From: Phenylobacterium glaciei
GTDB lineage: Bacteria; Pseudomonadota; Alphaproteobacteria; Caulobacterales; Caulobacteraceae
Reading direction: 5' to 3'
Assembly (NCBI RefSeq): GCF_016772415.1
Contig: NZ_JAGSGD010000001.1
Coordinates: 1,761,501 to 1,825,500 of the forward strand
Length of the DNA: 64,000 nt
The notes under the pieces were generated by a model, which had not been told where the DNA came from, did no database searches, and saw nothing but the letters and a program-made list of their open reading frames with translations. Each line of letters opens with the position of its first letter. Position 1 is the first letter of the stretch. Position numbers and translations under genes: made by a program. Positions 32,732-41,973 of the stretch are shown here, one piece after another.

Positions 32732-33039
32732 GACGCCCCCAGCCGCAGCAGGACTTCCCGGGGGATCTGGTGGTGGGCGATGACCGGGCGCTGGTCGCGC
32801 AGGCCAAGCGACTCGCGCTGGACGAAGAACATCCAGGTGGCCCGCGCCGCGGCCTTGAGCAGGACGTCGCGGGGTTCCGTCTGGTCCTCGCCGGCGTCGT
32901 GGGCGCGCAGGGCGGCCAGGGCGGCTTCCATCTTGCCGCCGATGCGGCCCAGGGCGGCGGCGGCCTCGCCGGCCATCTCGTGCTGCAGGAGGTCAAAGCC
33001 GCTGTCGCGGGCGGACGGGGCCTGGCGTTTGCTGAACAT
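32728..33039 (-). CDS. DUF6665 family protein
   Basis: A 103-residue helical protein: FDLLQHEMAGEAAAALGRIGGK and ALRAHDAG, then AAARATWMFFVQRESLGLRDQR and HHQIPREVLLRLGAS. This is the DUF6665 pattern (central W.fFVQRE.lGlRd and PreVL..lG). The ATG at 33039 has GGGAG about 8 bases upstream; a GTG four codons earlier is weaker. No catalytic residues are apparent. Small cytoplasmic protein of unknown role, convergent with the GNAT gene and followed upstream by LOG on the same strand. Confidence 0.8.
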   Translation of the reverse strand: MFSKRQAPSARDSGFDLLQHEMAGEAAAALGRIGGKMEAALAALRAHDAGEDQTEPRDVLLKAAARATWMFFVQRESLGLRDQRPVIAHHQIPREVLLRLGAS

Positions 33040-33100
33040 GGGCGCTCCCACTGAACGGTCGATGGAGCCTAGCCAATTCCGTGAGGGATTGGCTAGTTCC

Positions 33101-33703
33101 TCAGGTCATCGAGGCGACGACGCTCTCCGGGATCGGCTCGGTGGGACGCACGCCGCTCAGCGCCGGGATGATGTCGGCGACGCGGTCGACGGAGATCCAG
33201 CTGTCCATGAACTCCGCCGGCGTCAGCTTGTTGTCCACCGTGTGCTTGAAAAGCGCATAGAGCGGCTCCCAGAAGCCGTTCGGGCTGTAGAAGACCACCG
33301 GCTTGGCGTGCAGGTCGAGGCGTCGCCACGACAGCAGCTCAACGATCTCCTCCAGGGTGCCGATGCCGCCCGGCAGGACGATGAAGCTGTCGGAGCGCTC
33401 GAACATGATCTGTTTGCGCTCATGCATGGAGGAGACGACGATGGTCTCCACCACGTCCAGGCGGCGCTCTCGGACCTTCAGGAAGTGGGGGATGATGCCC
33501 AGCACCTCGCCGCCGGCCTCGTGGGCGGCGATGGCGCAGGCGCCCATCAGGCCGACGCCGCCGCCGCCATAGATCAGCTTCAGCTTGGCGGCCGCCAGGT
33601 CACGGCCCAGTTGAGCCGCGTCGGCCAGCAACTGCGGATCGGCGAGGTCGGACGAGCCGCAGAACACGCAGGCGCTCGAAAGGGGGGCGAGGTCTTGCCC
33701 CAT
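33101..33703 (-). CDS. LOG-family cytokinin riboside 5'-monophosphate phosphoribohydrolase
   Basis: A 200-residue Rossmann enzyme of the TIGR00730 family. VFCGSSDLADPQLL begins the fold, GGGGVGLMGA binds phosphate, and PGGIGTLEEIVELLSW (111-126) is the LOG signature with the catalytic Glu. Full-length LOG proteins cleave nucleoside 5'-monophosphates to free base and ribose phosphate; similar proteins are often misannotated as lysine decarboxylase. ATG 33703 fits. It is the upstream gene of a possible LOG-DUF6665 unit, about 60 bases apart. Substrate preference in bacteria is not certain. Confidence 0.9.
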   Translation of the reverse strand: MGQDLAPLSSACVFCGSSDLADPQLLADAAQLGRDLAAAKLKLIYGGGGVGLMGACAIAAHEAGGEVLGIIPHFLKVRERRLDVVETIVVSSMHERKQIMFERSDSFIVLPGGIGTLEEIVELLSWRRLDLHAKPVVFYSPNGFWEPLYALFKHTVDNKLTPAEFMDSWISVDRVADIIPALSGVRPTEPIPESVVASMT

Positions 33704-33805
33704 GGGCGGTAAGCTCCGGAAAAGGACTCAAGGTCGCGCTGCTGACAGTTTCTGGCGCGCGGGGTGGTTTAGCTAGGGTCTGGACGAGGGAGTTTCAAGC
33801 AAGCC

Positions 33806-34573
33806 GTGGTCCGTGTCCCGATTCCTATCGTCGCAGCCCTGCTGCTGAGCGCCTGTGGGGCGCAGGCGCCGCGCGTGCCGATCGCCCCCAAGAAGGAGCC
33901 GGCGGCGGAGGCCGGCTATGTCACCCCCCCCATGGTGACCCGCATTGAGACTACGGCGGCGGGCGTGATCCTGACGGGCTCGGCGCCGGCGGGCGCGCCC
34001 GTGCGGCTGGCCAGTCCGGACGGGGCGAGCCTCTCGGCGGCGGCGGACGGCAAGGGGCTCTGGCGGTTGACCATGGCGCCGTCGCCCTCGCCGCGTCTGT
34101 TCGGGCTGTCCACCATCCAGGGCAAGCGCACCATCCAGGCCCAGGGCTATCTGCTGCTCACTCCGCAGGACCTGGCCTATCAGCTGCGGGCCGGGGCCGG
34201 GGCGATCCGCGTCGGCGCGGTGGCCGCGCCGGCCATCACCGCGTTCGATTTCGACCGGGAGGGGGCCGCCGTCGTCTCGGGCGTGGCCCAGGCCGGGACG
34301 GCGATCACCGTGCGCGCCGATGGCCGCCAGAGCGCCGACGGACGGGCCAGCGCCGAGGGCCGCTTTGCGATCTCGCTGACCCAGCCGCTGAGCCCCGGCG
34401 TCCACACCATCAAGATTTTCAACGACGGCGCCGAAAATTCGGCGACAATCGACACCTCGCCCGCCGCGCCCTTGGCGGAGGGACCTTTTCGAAGCAGCAG
34501 CACGGCCGCAGGTTTGCGGGTGGACTGGATGACGCCGGGAGGCGGCGTGCAATCTACAGTGATCATCAAATAA
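33806..34573 (+). CDS. Lipoprotein with two Ig/bacterial-adhesin-like domains
   Basis: A 255-residue precursor with lipobox VAALLLSACGAQ. GTG 33806 is the only start before it. The mature region has two similar beta domains: TTAAGVILTGSAPAGAPVRLASPDG...SLSAAADGKGLWRLTM and REGAAVVSGVAQAGTAITVRADG...SADGRASAEGRFAISL. This is the pattern of Big/Ig-like carbohydrate- or LPS-associated repeats. It should be anchored in the inner or outer membrane. It ends 30 bases before the Atm1-like gene, and both may be cotranscribed. I do not assign a function. Confidence 0.75.
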   Translation: MVRVPIPIVAALLLSACGAQAPRVPIAPKKEPAAEAGYVTPPMVTRIETTAAGVILTGSAPAGAPVRLASPDGASLSAAADGKGLWRLTMAPSPSPRLFGLSTIQGKRTIQAQGYLLLTPQDLAYQLRAGAGAIRVGAVAAPAITAFDFDREGAAVVSGVAQAGTAITVRADGRQSADGRASAEGRFAISLTQPLSPGVHTIKIFNDGAENSATIDTSPAAPLAEGPFRSSSTAAGLRVDWMTPGGGVQSTVIIK

Positions 34574-34603
34574 ATTCAGGTATTTAGGCGGAGCATTTTC
34601 CAC

Positions 34604-36451
34604 GTGTCATTCATGAACGCCGGCGGTGTCCGGCGGTTCGCAACGCCTGGGGCGGTCTCGGACCCGGCGGTGAAGTTCAGTTTCTGGGCCTCGATGGCCG
34701 ACCTCTGGCGGCTTGTCATGCGCTCGGGCGCCAAGGGCCTGGCCTGGCGGCTGCCCGTCTCCCTGGTCATGGTCTTCGTCGGCAAGCTGGCGGGCGTCAC
34801 CGCCCCGGTGATGCTGGGGGACGCCATCAACACCCTGTCGCCGGCGGCCGGCTCGGCTGTGGCCATCGGCGCCGACTTCGTGGCCCTGGCCCTGGCCTTC
34901 GCGGCCCTGCGGCTGGTCTCGGCCTGCGCCCCCTATGTGCGCGACGCGGTGTTCACCACGGTGTCGCAGTCCACCATGGCCAAGGCGGCGGTGGAGACCT
35001 TCGCCCACGCGCTCGCCCTATCCCTGGATTTCCACCAGTCCAAGCAGACCGGGATGCTGGCCCGCATCATCGACCGCGGCTCGCGCTCCACTGACTTCCT
35101 GATCCGCAGCGTGGTGTTCAACCTGGGCCCGACGGCGGTCGAGCTGGTGATGGCCCTGGTGGTGATGGTGCTGCGGCTGGACTGGCGGTTCGCGGCGACG
35201 ACGTTCGCCACCATCGTCATCTACACGGTGGTCACCTTCCGCATCACCGATTGGCGGCTGAGCCACCGGCGCGAGCTGAACGAGGCCGACAGCCGCTCGG
35301 CGGGGCTCTCGGTGGACGCCATGCTGAACTACGAGACGGTCAAGACCTTCGGGTCGGAGACCCGCACCGTACGCCAGTACGAGGGCGCCATGGGCGACTA
35401 TGTGGTGGCCTCGGTGAAGGCCAACACCTCGCTGTCGCTCCTGAACGGCATCCAGTCGGTGATCCTGAACATCGGCCTGGCGCTGATGACCGTGCTGGCG
35501 GGGCTGGAGGTGATCCAGGGCCGCATGCGGATCGGCGACGTGACCACCGCCATCCTGCTGCTGACCGGCATCTATCAGCCGCTGAACATGCTGGGGTTCA
35601 ACTACCGAGAAATCCGCCAGGCCTTCATCGACATGGAGCAGATGGTCAGCCTGACGGCGCTCAAGCCCGACATCGTCGACGCGCCGGACGCCGGCGACCT
35701 GCCGCCCTCGGCGGTGCATGGCGCCGAGGTGGTCTTCGACGCCGTCACTTTCCAGCACGACGCGCGCTCCACCGGCCTGCGCGAGGTGAGCTTTGTGGCC
35801 CCGCCCGGCACCACCACGGCCATCGTCGGGCCCTCGGGCGCCGGCAAGACCACGGCGGTGCGGCTGGCCTTGCGGCTGATCGATCCGCAGGCGGGCCGGG
35901 TGACCCTCGACGGGATGGACCTGCGCCAGGTCCGTCAGGCCTCGCTGCGCCGCGCCGTGGCCCTGGTGCCCCAGGACGTGGCCCTGTTCAACGACACCGT
36001 CTACGCCAACATCGGTTTCGCCCGCCCCGACGCCACCCCCGACGAGGTGCGCAAGGCCGCCGAAGACGCCGAGCTGGGGGCCTTCATCGACGGCCTGCCC
36101 AATGGCATGTCCACCATGGTCGGCGAGCGCGGCCTGAAGCTGTCGGGCGGCGAGCGCCAGCGGGTGGGCATCGCGCGCGCCCTGCTGGCCAATCCCCGGG
36201 TGCTGATCCTCGACGAGGCCACCAGCGCCCTCGACGGCCGCACCGAAGAGGCGATCCAGGCGACGCTGCGCAAGGTGAGGGCGGGACGCACCACCCTGGT
36301 GGTGGCCCACCGGCTGTCGACCATCGTCGACGCCGACCAGATCGTGGTGCTGCGGCGGGGCAAGATCGTGGAGCGTGGGACCCACTCGGAACTGCTGGAG
36401 AAGGCCGGGGAATATGCGGCGCTGTGGCGGCGGCAGACGCGGGAGCACTGA
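34604..36451 (+). CDS. Atm1/HMT1-type ABC exporter (half transporter)
   Basis: A 615-residue half transporter. The membrane domain (about residues 60-330) has six helices (SLVMVFVGKLAGVTAPVMLGD at TM1; LVMALVVMVLRLDWRFAATTF; GLALMTVLAGLEVIQGRMRIG). The ATPase follows: Walker A GPSGAGKTTAV, Q-loop LVPQDVALFNDTVYANIGFA, signature LSGGERQRVGIARAL, Walker B VLILDEATSALD, H-loop VVAHRLST. The DFHQSKQTGMLARIIDRGSR segment in the membrane domain is the marker of the Atm1/ABCB7/HMT1 branch, which exports glutathione conjugates or metal-thiol complexes and acts as a homodimer. GTG 34604 and ATG 34613 are both possible starts. Confidence 0.88.
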   Translation: MSFMNAGGVRRFATPGAVSDPAVKFSFWASMADLWRLVMRSGAKGLAWRLPVSLVMVFVGKLAGVTAPVMLGDAINTLSPAAGSAVAIGADFVALALAFAALRLVSACAPYVRDAVFTTVSQSTMAKAAVETFAHALALSLDFHQSKQTGMLARIIDRGSRSTDFLIRSVVFNLGPTAVELVMALVVMVLRLDWRFAATTFATIVIYTVVTFRITDWRLSHRRELNEADSRSAGLSVDAMLNYETVKTFGSETRTVRQYEGAMGDYVVASVKANTSLSLLNGIQSVILNIGLALMTVLAGLEVIQGRMRIGDVTTAILLLTGIYQPLNMLGFNYREIRQAFIDMEQMVSLTALKPDIVDAPDAGDLPPSAVHGAEVVFDAVTFQHDARSTGLREVSFVAPPGTTTAIVGPSGAGKTTAVRLALRLIDPQAGRVTLDGMDLRQVRQASLRRAVALVPQDVALFNDTVYANIGFARPDATPDEVRKAAEDAELGAFIDGLPNGMSTMVGERGLKLSGGERQRVGIARALLANPRVLILDEATSALDGRTEEAIQATLRKVRAGRTTLVVAHRLSTIVDADQIVVLRRGKIVERGTHSELLEKAGEYAALWRRQTREH

Positions 36452-36459
36452 AATCTGGC

Positions 36460-36584
36460 CGTCATGGCCGGGCTTGTCCCGGCCACCCATGATCTCCTTG
36501 GTTCAGCAGGCATCCACGGCGGGCGCCGCGCGATCTGCGGATGGACAGAGATCATGGGTCCCCGGGACAAGCCCGGGGATGACG
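36460..36584 (+). repeat. Family A palindromic repeat, copy at 36.46 kb
   Basis: A 125-base element with standard arms in the gap after the Atm1-like gene. Another copy at 37265 lies in the same orientation; together they bracket a GFA gene. Confidence 0.9.
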
Positions 36585-36607
36585 ATCTGGTGGATAGGAG
36601 GAACGAG

Positions 36608-37117
36608 ATGCGAAAGCCCGCCGCGCCAAAACCCAAGGCCTCCGCCGTCCAGTCGGAGGGCCGGTGCGTGTGCGGGGCGGTCAGGCTGGAGATCGACGTG
36701 CCGGCGGTCTGGGCCTGGCATGATCATTCAACCGCCAGCCGCCATGCCCAGGGGGCGGCCTACGCCACCTATGTGGGGAGCTGGCGCAGCCGGTTCCGCA
36801 TCCTGGCCGGCGAGGGGCACATCAGCCGCTACGAGGACCCGGAGCTCAAGACGGCGCGCAGCTTCTGCGCCCGCTGCGGCACGCCGCTGTTCTACGAGCG
36901 GTCCCGGTCGCCCAAGATGGTCAACATCCCCCGCGCCCTGTTCGCGGAACGGACGGGCCGCGAACCCCGCTACCATGGCGGCGTCGCGCAGATGGCCGAC
37001 TGGACCTGGCGCGGCGAGGCCATGGCGCCGCTGAAGGGCTATCCCGGGGTGATGTTCGTGCGGCCGCGCAAGGCGCCCAAGCGCAAGCCCGTCGACGACA
37101 GCCTGTTCGAACCTTGA
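36608..37117 (+). CDS. GFA/CENP-V family zinc protein with C-terminal extension
   Basis: A 169-residue protein. The zinc pattern CVCGAVRLEI, then SFCARCGTPLFYERS, is the GFA beta-tent; the middle Cys pair of canonical GFA (CHCxxC) is replaced by WHDHSTASRHAQGAAYATYV, so one zinc site may use His or be absent. An extra basic tail FVRPRKAPKRKPVDDSLFEP follows. AGGAGG is present 8 bases upstream of the ATG at 36608. Direct copies of repeat family A flank the gene on both sides. Function of the family is largely unknown. Confidence 0.8.
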   Translation: MRKPAAPKPKASAVQSEGRCVCGAVRLEIDVPAVWAWHDHSTASRHAQGAAYATYVGSWRSRFRILAGEGHISRYEDPELKTARSFCARCGTPLFYERSRSPKMVNIPRALFAERTGREPRYHGGVAQMADWTWRGEAMAPLKGYPGVMFVRPRKAPKRKPVDDSLFEP

Positions 37118-37160
37118 GAGAGTAGGTGATGCGCCAACCCGACCTGCCCTGGGAGGGCCG

Positions 37161-37250
37161 ATGCCGCGGGTGAGTACGCCGGCCGAGCTCCCGGAGTCGC
37201 CGCCGATGGAGACCTATCAGGCGCTGACCAAGGCGTATCTGGAGCGCTAA
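37161..37250 (+). CDS. Putative 29-residue small protein
   Basis: Frame MPRVSTPAELPESPP... to ...YQALTKAYLER, with TGGGAGGG as a Shine-Dalgarno 4-8 bases before ATG 37161. It follows the GFA gene by 43 bases and stops just before a family A repeat. Could be a translated small gene or the remnant of a longer one; not recognised. Confidence 0.3.
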   Translation: MPRVSTPAELPESPPMETYQALTKAYLER

Positions 37251-37264
37251 GCCACCAACTTGAT

Positions 37265-37388
37265 CGTCATGGCCGGGCTTGTCCCGGCCACCCATGATCT
37301 CCGTGGCGCAGCAAGACTCTGCGGCGGCGTCGCTCGCCCTGCGGCGGGGCGGAGATCATGGGTCCCCGGGACAAGCCCGGGGATGACG
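37265..37388 (+). repeat. Family A palindromic repeat, copy at 37.27 kb
   Basis: A 124-base element, standard arms, located 10 bases past the 3' end of the RND permease gene on the other strand. Confidence 0.9.
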
Positions 37389-37398
37389 ATCCTAATAT

Positions 37399-40300
37399 TT
37401 ACTCCGCGGCCTTTGGCACGTCGTCGCTGAAGACCAGCTTGCGGTCGCGCGGCGGCCGACCCCGGCCCAGGGTGTGGGCCCAGAGCCAGCTGAAGCGGCG
37501 GGCGAAGATCTTCGGGGCGGCCAGCAGGACCGGCGTCAGGATCAGGGTCAGCAGGGTGGCGAAGGACAGGCCCCAGACCACGGCGCCCGAGAGCTGCACC
37601 CACCACTCCGACCCCGGCGCCTTGTACTCGATATGGGCGTTGTGGAAGTTCGGGTGGATCTGGAACATCAGGGGCAGCAGGCCGACCACGGTCACCAGGG
37701 TGGTGAGCATCACCGGGCGGAACCGCTGGGTGGCGGCGCGCACGGCGGCGTCGTCGGCTTCGTAGCCCGATCGCCGCAGCTGGTAGTAGGTGTCCACCAG
37801 CACGATGTTGTGGCCCACCACGACGCCCGCGAGCGCCACGATACCGGTGCCCAGCATGATCACCGAGATGTAGTCGAAGGTGTGCAGCAGGTTGATCTGC
37901 ACCCCCAGCAGCACGCCCACGGTCGACAGCGCCACCGCCGACAGGGTCACCAGCACGCCATAGAAGCTATTGAACTGCCACAGCAGAATGATGCCCATCA
38001 TGAACAGCGAGGCCGACATGGCGGTGGCGAAGAAGATCGCCGCCTTCTGCCCCTCTTCGTCGGCGCCGGTGAACTTCCAGCGGACGGATGAGTCGATGGG
38101 GGCCTTCTCCAGCCAACTCTTCAACTCCGTGATCTTCTGGTTGGCGGCCACGCCTTCCATGGTGTTGGCCTGGATCAGCACCAGGCGCTGGCTGTCGCGG
38201 CGCTGGATGCTGGTCACCTGCTGGGCCGGGACGCGCTTGATGAAGTAGCTTGCGGGGACGGGGCCCTGGGCCGTGGGAATCTTCATGGTCTCGAAGGCGG
38301 CCACGTTGCGGCCTTCGGGGGTGAAGCGCACCCGGATGTCCAGCTCGTCCTCGGCGTCGTCGGGACGGAAGCGGCCCACCAGCACGCCGCCGGTGGTGTA
38401 TTGGATCGCCTGGCCGACGGTGAGCACGTCGACGCCGTAGCGGCCGGCGGCCTCACGGTCGACCGTCAGGTTCCACTCGATACCCGGCGAGGTGCGGTTG
38501 TCTTCCAGTTCGATGAGCTGGGGGTCAGTGGCGAGCTTGGCCTTGACCATGTTGGCCACCTTGTTGAGCTCGGCGGGGTTGTTACCGCGCAGCTGGACCT
38601 GGATGTCCTTGCCGGTGGGCGGCCCGCCCTGTGGCTCCCGCACCTCGATCTGCATGCCCGGCACATCGGCCACGCGCTTGCGGATCTCGGTGGCGATGTC
38701 CTTGCCGCGCAGACCCAGGGCCTTGCGGTCTTCATAGTCGTCGAAGTCCAGCGAGATGCGGCCGATGGTGTCGTTGGGCGGGCCGTTGGGGCCGCCGCCG
38801 CCGCCGCCGCCGCTGCCGCTGCGGACATAGATCGAGTTGATGCCCTTGATGTTCTGCAGCCTGCGCTCGACCTGGCTCACCAGCACGTCCTGAGCCTCGG
38901 GCGACATGTTGCCCCGCGCCTTGACGTAGACGTTCACGAATTCCGGATCCTGGTCGAGGAAGAACTCGGTGCGGTGCTTGGTGTGGCCGAACCAGTAGAA
39001 GACGCCGACGATGATCACCAGGGTCGCGAACATCACCCGGAAGGGATGCTGGCCCAGGAAGCTGATATTGCGGGCATACCAGCCCATGAAGCCGCTCATC
39101 TCGCGCGGATCGCCGCGCTCGGACTTCTCGATCTCGGCCAGGTGCTCGGCGTCGACGGCCGCCTTGCGGGCGACGATGGAGCCCAGGGCCGGTGTGAAGA
39201 TCAGGGCCACGAAGATCGAGGCGCCCAGCACGAAGAACAGGGTCAGCGGCAGGAAACTCATGAACTTGCCGGGGATCGAGTTCCAGAACATGAAGGGCAG
39301 GAAGGCGCAGAGCGTGGTCAGGGTGCCATTCAGCACCGGCCAGAACATGCGCTTGCCGGCGGCGGCGAAGGCCTCGCCCTTGGCCATGCCCTCAGCCATC
39401 TTCCGGTCGGCGTACTCCACCACCACGATGCCGCCGTCGACCAATATCCCGACCGCCAGCACCAGGCCGAACATCACCATCTGGTTGAGGGTGATGTGCA
39501 GGGCGTTGAGCATCAGGAAGGCCAGCATGAAGCAGGCCGGGATCGCCAGGCCCACCATCAGGCCCTGACGGATTCCGAGACTGGCGACGATGATCATCAT
39601 CACCAGCAGGGTCGCCGACATCAGGCCGCTTTCCAGCACGATGAGAGTGCGGCCGATGAAGTCGCTTTCATCGAAGATGTAGGAGACCTTGACCGTCTCG
39701 GGCCAACGCTTCTGCTCCTCGACAACGACGGCGCGGACCTTTTTCACGGTCTCCAGGACGTTGGCGCCGGAGCGCTTGGAGACGTCCAGGGAATAGGCGG
39801 GCTGGCCGTTGAAGCGGCTGATGAAGCTGGCTTCCTTGAAGGTGCGCCGCACGTCGCCAATGTCACCGATGGTGATCAGGCGGTCGCCGTTCTTCTTGAT
39901 CGGCAGGGATAGGATGTCGGAGGGCTTTTCCACCACGCCCGGCACCTTGACCGCGAACTTGCCGGCGCCGGAGCGCAGGTCGCCGGCCGGGACCAGCTGG
40001 TTGTTGCGGCCGATCACCTGGGCGAGCTCGCCGGTGGTGACGTTATAGGCCTCCATGCGGACCGGATCGATGGTGACCTCGAGGAACTCCTCGCGGCCGC
40101 CGCTGAGGCTGGCCTCCAGCACGCCGGGCACGGTCTCCAGGCGGTCCTGCAGGTCGCGCGAGATGCGCACCAGTTCGCGCTCGGGCGCGGCCCCCGACAG
40201 CACGATGCCGATGACGGGGTCGCCAGAGAAGTTGGCTTCCTCGATGATCGGTTCCTCGGCGTCCGGCGGGAATTTGCCGCGCGCCAGATCGACCTTGGCC

Positions 40301-40632
40301 CGGACGTCCTCCATGACCTTGTCTTTGTTGAAGTCGGCCTCGAACTCCAGGTTGACGATCGCCACGCCCTGGCGGGCGACCGCGTTCATCTGCTTGATGC
40401 CTTCGAGGCTCTGGAGTTCGGTCTCCATCGGCTTGACCAGCAGCCGCTCGGCGTCCTCGGGGCTGACCCCCGGATAGGGAACCACCACGGACACGAAGGG
40501 GATGGTGATGTCGGGGTTCGATTCCCGCGGCATCGCGTTGTAGGCCATGAAGCCGAAAATGCTGGCGATCAGGGTGACGCCCAGCACGACCTTGCGCCGT
40601 TTAATCGCGCCGTCGATCAAGGGTCCGATCAT
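37399..40632 (-). CDS. RND efflux permease (HAE1-like)
   Basis: A 1077-residue inner-membrane permease with the RND layout: TM1 at the N-terminus (GAIKRRKVVLGVTLIASIFGF), the porter domain (PDITIPFVSVVVPYPGVSPEDAE and GMIKQ-like LEGIKQMNAVARQG), the TM2-7 block with VGILVDGGIVVVEY, the second porter domain and TM8-12 ending LILTPVLLAAPK. The permease relay Asp pair of AcrB (DD) appears as DG, so the coupling site differs, as in several HAE1-like paralogues. A poly-Gly stretch (SGSGGGGGGGPNGPP) lies in the porter domain. It is the second gene of an operon with an adaptor, 27 bases downstream of it. Substrates are unknown. Confidence 0.88.
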   Translation of the reverse strand: MIGPLIDGAIKRRKVVLGVTLIASIFGFMAYNAMPRESNPDITIPFVSVVVPYPGVSPEDAERLLVKPMETELQSLEGIKQMNAVARQGVAIVNLEFEADFNKDKVMEDVRAKVDLARGKFPPDAEEPIIEEANFSGDPVIGIVLSGAAPERELVRISRDLQDRLETVPGVLEASLSGGREEFLEVTIDPVRMEAYNVTTGELAQVIGRNNQLVPAGDLRSGAGKFAVKVPGVVEKPSDILSLPIKKNGDRLITIGDIGDVRRTFKEASFISRFNGQPAYSLDVSKRSGANVLETVKKVRAVVVEEQKRWPETVKVSYIFDESDFIGRTLIVLESGLMSATLLVMMIIVASLGIRQGLMVGLAIPACFMLAFLMLNALHITLNQMVMFGLVLAVGILVDGGIVVVEYADRKMAEGMAKGEAFAAAGKRMFWPVLNGTLTTLCAFLPFMFWNSIPGKFMSFLPLTLFFVLGASIFVALIFTPALGSIVARKAAVDAEHLAEIEKSERGDPREMSGFMGWYARNISFLGQHPFRVMFATLVIIVGVFYWFGHTKHRTEFFLDQDPEFVNVYVKARGNMSPEAQDVLVSQVERRLQNIKGINSIYVRSGSGGGGGGGPNGPPNDTIGRISLDFDDYEDRKALGLRGKDIATEIRKRVADVPGMQIEVREPQGGPPTGKDIQVQLRGNNPAELNKVANMVKAKLATDPQLIELEDNRTSPGIEWNLTVDREAAGRYGVDVLTVGQAIQYTTGGVLVGRFRPDDAEDELDIRVRFTPEGRNVAAFETMKIPTAQGPVPASYFIKRVPAQQVTSIQRRDSQRLVLIQANTMEGVAANQKITELKSWLEKAPIDSSVRWKFTGADEEGQKAAIFFATAMSASLFMMGIILLWQFNSFYGVLVTLSAVALSTVGVLLGVQINLLHTFDYISVIMLGTGIVALAGVVVGHNIVLVDTYYQLRRSGYEADDAAVRAATQRFRPVMLTTLVTVVGLLPLMFQIHPNFHNAHIEYKAPGSEWWVQLSGAVVWGLSFATLLTLILTPVLLAAPKIFARRFSWLWAHTLGRGRPPRDRKLVFSDDVPKAAE

Positions 40633-40659
40633 CGTCTTTGTCTCCAGGGGCGCCGGCGC

Positions 40660-41724
40660 TTAGCGCGCGGTGGCGACCCGAACCTTTTGACCTTCAGCCA
40701 CATAGGATTGACCGACGGTGATGATGCGCACGGGACCCGCGAGGCCCGAAACCCAGACGCCGCCGGGGTCTTCCTCGATCACCGTGACGGGGGCGAAGGC
40801 CACCTGGTTGGTCGGCAGGACATAACGCACGCCCTGACGTCCGGCGGCGTCCAGAACCAGGGACGAGACCGGCACCTGGTGGGCAGGGCCGGCGCCGGCG
40901 GAGATTTTCACCGTGGCCGAGAGCCCCGAGCGGACGCTCATGCTCGGGTTCGCGACGGCGACCTCCACATGATAGGTGCGGGTCTGCGGGTCGGCGTCGC
41001 GCGAGACGTAGCGGACGCGGCCGCTCAGGCTCTGGCCCGACAGCAGCACCGCCGAGGCGGGGGCGCCGACACGCAGTTTTCCGGCCTCGCTCTCGGGCAG
41101 GTCGCCCACCACCAGCAGCGGGTTCAGCTCGATCATGGCGCCACAGGCCTGGCCGGGCGCCAAGTAAGTGCCGACCTCGGCCTCGCGCTTGTCGAAGACG
41201 CCGGAGAAGGGCGCGCGGATATTCATCTGCTCGACGCCGATCTCGGCCTGGCGGACGAGGGCCGAGGCATTGTCGAGGTTGGCCTGGTCCTGCAGGACCT
41301 GGGTCTGGGAACGGAAGCCCTTCTTGGCCAGTTCCACCGAGGCCTGCTGGCTCAGCTGGCGCGAGCGCAGGTTGGCGCGGGCCTGGTCCAGGCTGGCCTG
41401 GCGGGCGTCGACGTTCAGGCGGCAGAGCACGGCGCCCTTCTGAACATAGCTGCCCTCGGTGGACGGGGTCGAGGCCACGGTCCCGGCCGACTCCGACTTC
41501 ACCACCACGGTGCGCGCCGATTCCGTACGGCCGCGGATGACCACGTCGTAGGCGTGCTGGCTTTCCGGCGTCAGGACAACCTGGACGGAGGGCAGGGCGG
41601 AGGCCGGCGCGGGCTTGGCTTCGGCCTTCTTCTTGTCGCCGCCAAACAGGGAGCCGACGATGAAGAACAGCGCAACGACAAGAAGGAGGCCGCCGGCAAA
41701 CAGGTAAGAAGATTTTACGCGCAT
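40660..41724 (-). CDS. RND periplasmic adaptor (membrane fusion protein)
   Basis: A 354-residue protein with an N-terminal membrane anchor (SSYLFAGGLLLVVALFFIVGS) and no lipobox. The MFP domains follow: barrel-sandwich SESAGTVASTPSTEGSYVQKG, a helical hairpin (VDARQASLDQARANLRSRQL ... AKKGFRSQTQVLQDQANLDNA), second lipoyl half IRAPFSGVFDKREAEVGTYL, and beta-barrel/MP domain ending VGQSYVAEGQKVRVATAR. It links the inner-membrane permease to an outer-membrane channel not found here. The ATG at 41724 is chosen over a longer GTG-type start. It is the first gene of the operon and sits behind a 7-bp dyad. Confidence 0.88.
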   Translation of the reverse strand: MRVKSSYLFAGGLLLVVALFFIVGSLFGGDKKKAEAKPAPASALPSVQVVLTPESQHAYDVVIRGRTESARTVVVKSESAGTVASTPSTEGSYVQKGAVLCRLNVDARQASLDQARANLRSRQLSQQASVELAKKGFRSQTQVLQDQANLDNASALVRQAEIGVEQMNIRAPFSGVFDKREAEVGTYLAPGQACGAMIELNPLLVVGDLPESEAGKLRVGAPASAVLLSGQSLSGRVRYVSRDADPQTRTYHVEVAVANPSMSVRSGLSATVKISAGAGPAHQVPVSSLVLDAAGRQGVRYVLPTNQVAFAPVTVIEEDPGGVWVSGLAGPVRIITVGQSYVAEGQKVRVATAR

Positions 41725-41756
41725 ACAGCCGTTTCCCCGAGCGCAGCAGTCATTGG

Positions 41757-41779
41757 GCGACCGCATATGAATCGGTCGC
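41757..41779. promoter_or_regulatory. Dyad operator candidate upstream of the RND operon
   Basis: GCGACCG (41757-41763), 9 bases, CGGTCGC (41773-41779): perfect 7-base inverted arms with flanking GG/CC extension. Such sites bind TetR-type repressors of efflux pumps. No regulator gene is adjacent, so binding partner is unknown. Confidence 0.5.
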
Positions 41780-41973
41780 TCGCCCCAGTCCTATGTAGAT
41801 AGGTTGCAGCGGCTTTTGATGCCACCGTTCTGCGAGCGCAAATGAAATCGCGGACAGGATGTTGTATGGCCGCATATTGTGCCCGCGAAGCCGCAGGATC
41901 GCGGCACGCCATGCCCGGTGAGACAGCCGAGTTTCAGCGCCTACCCTGGATTGAATTTAGAGAGAGCGGTTCG

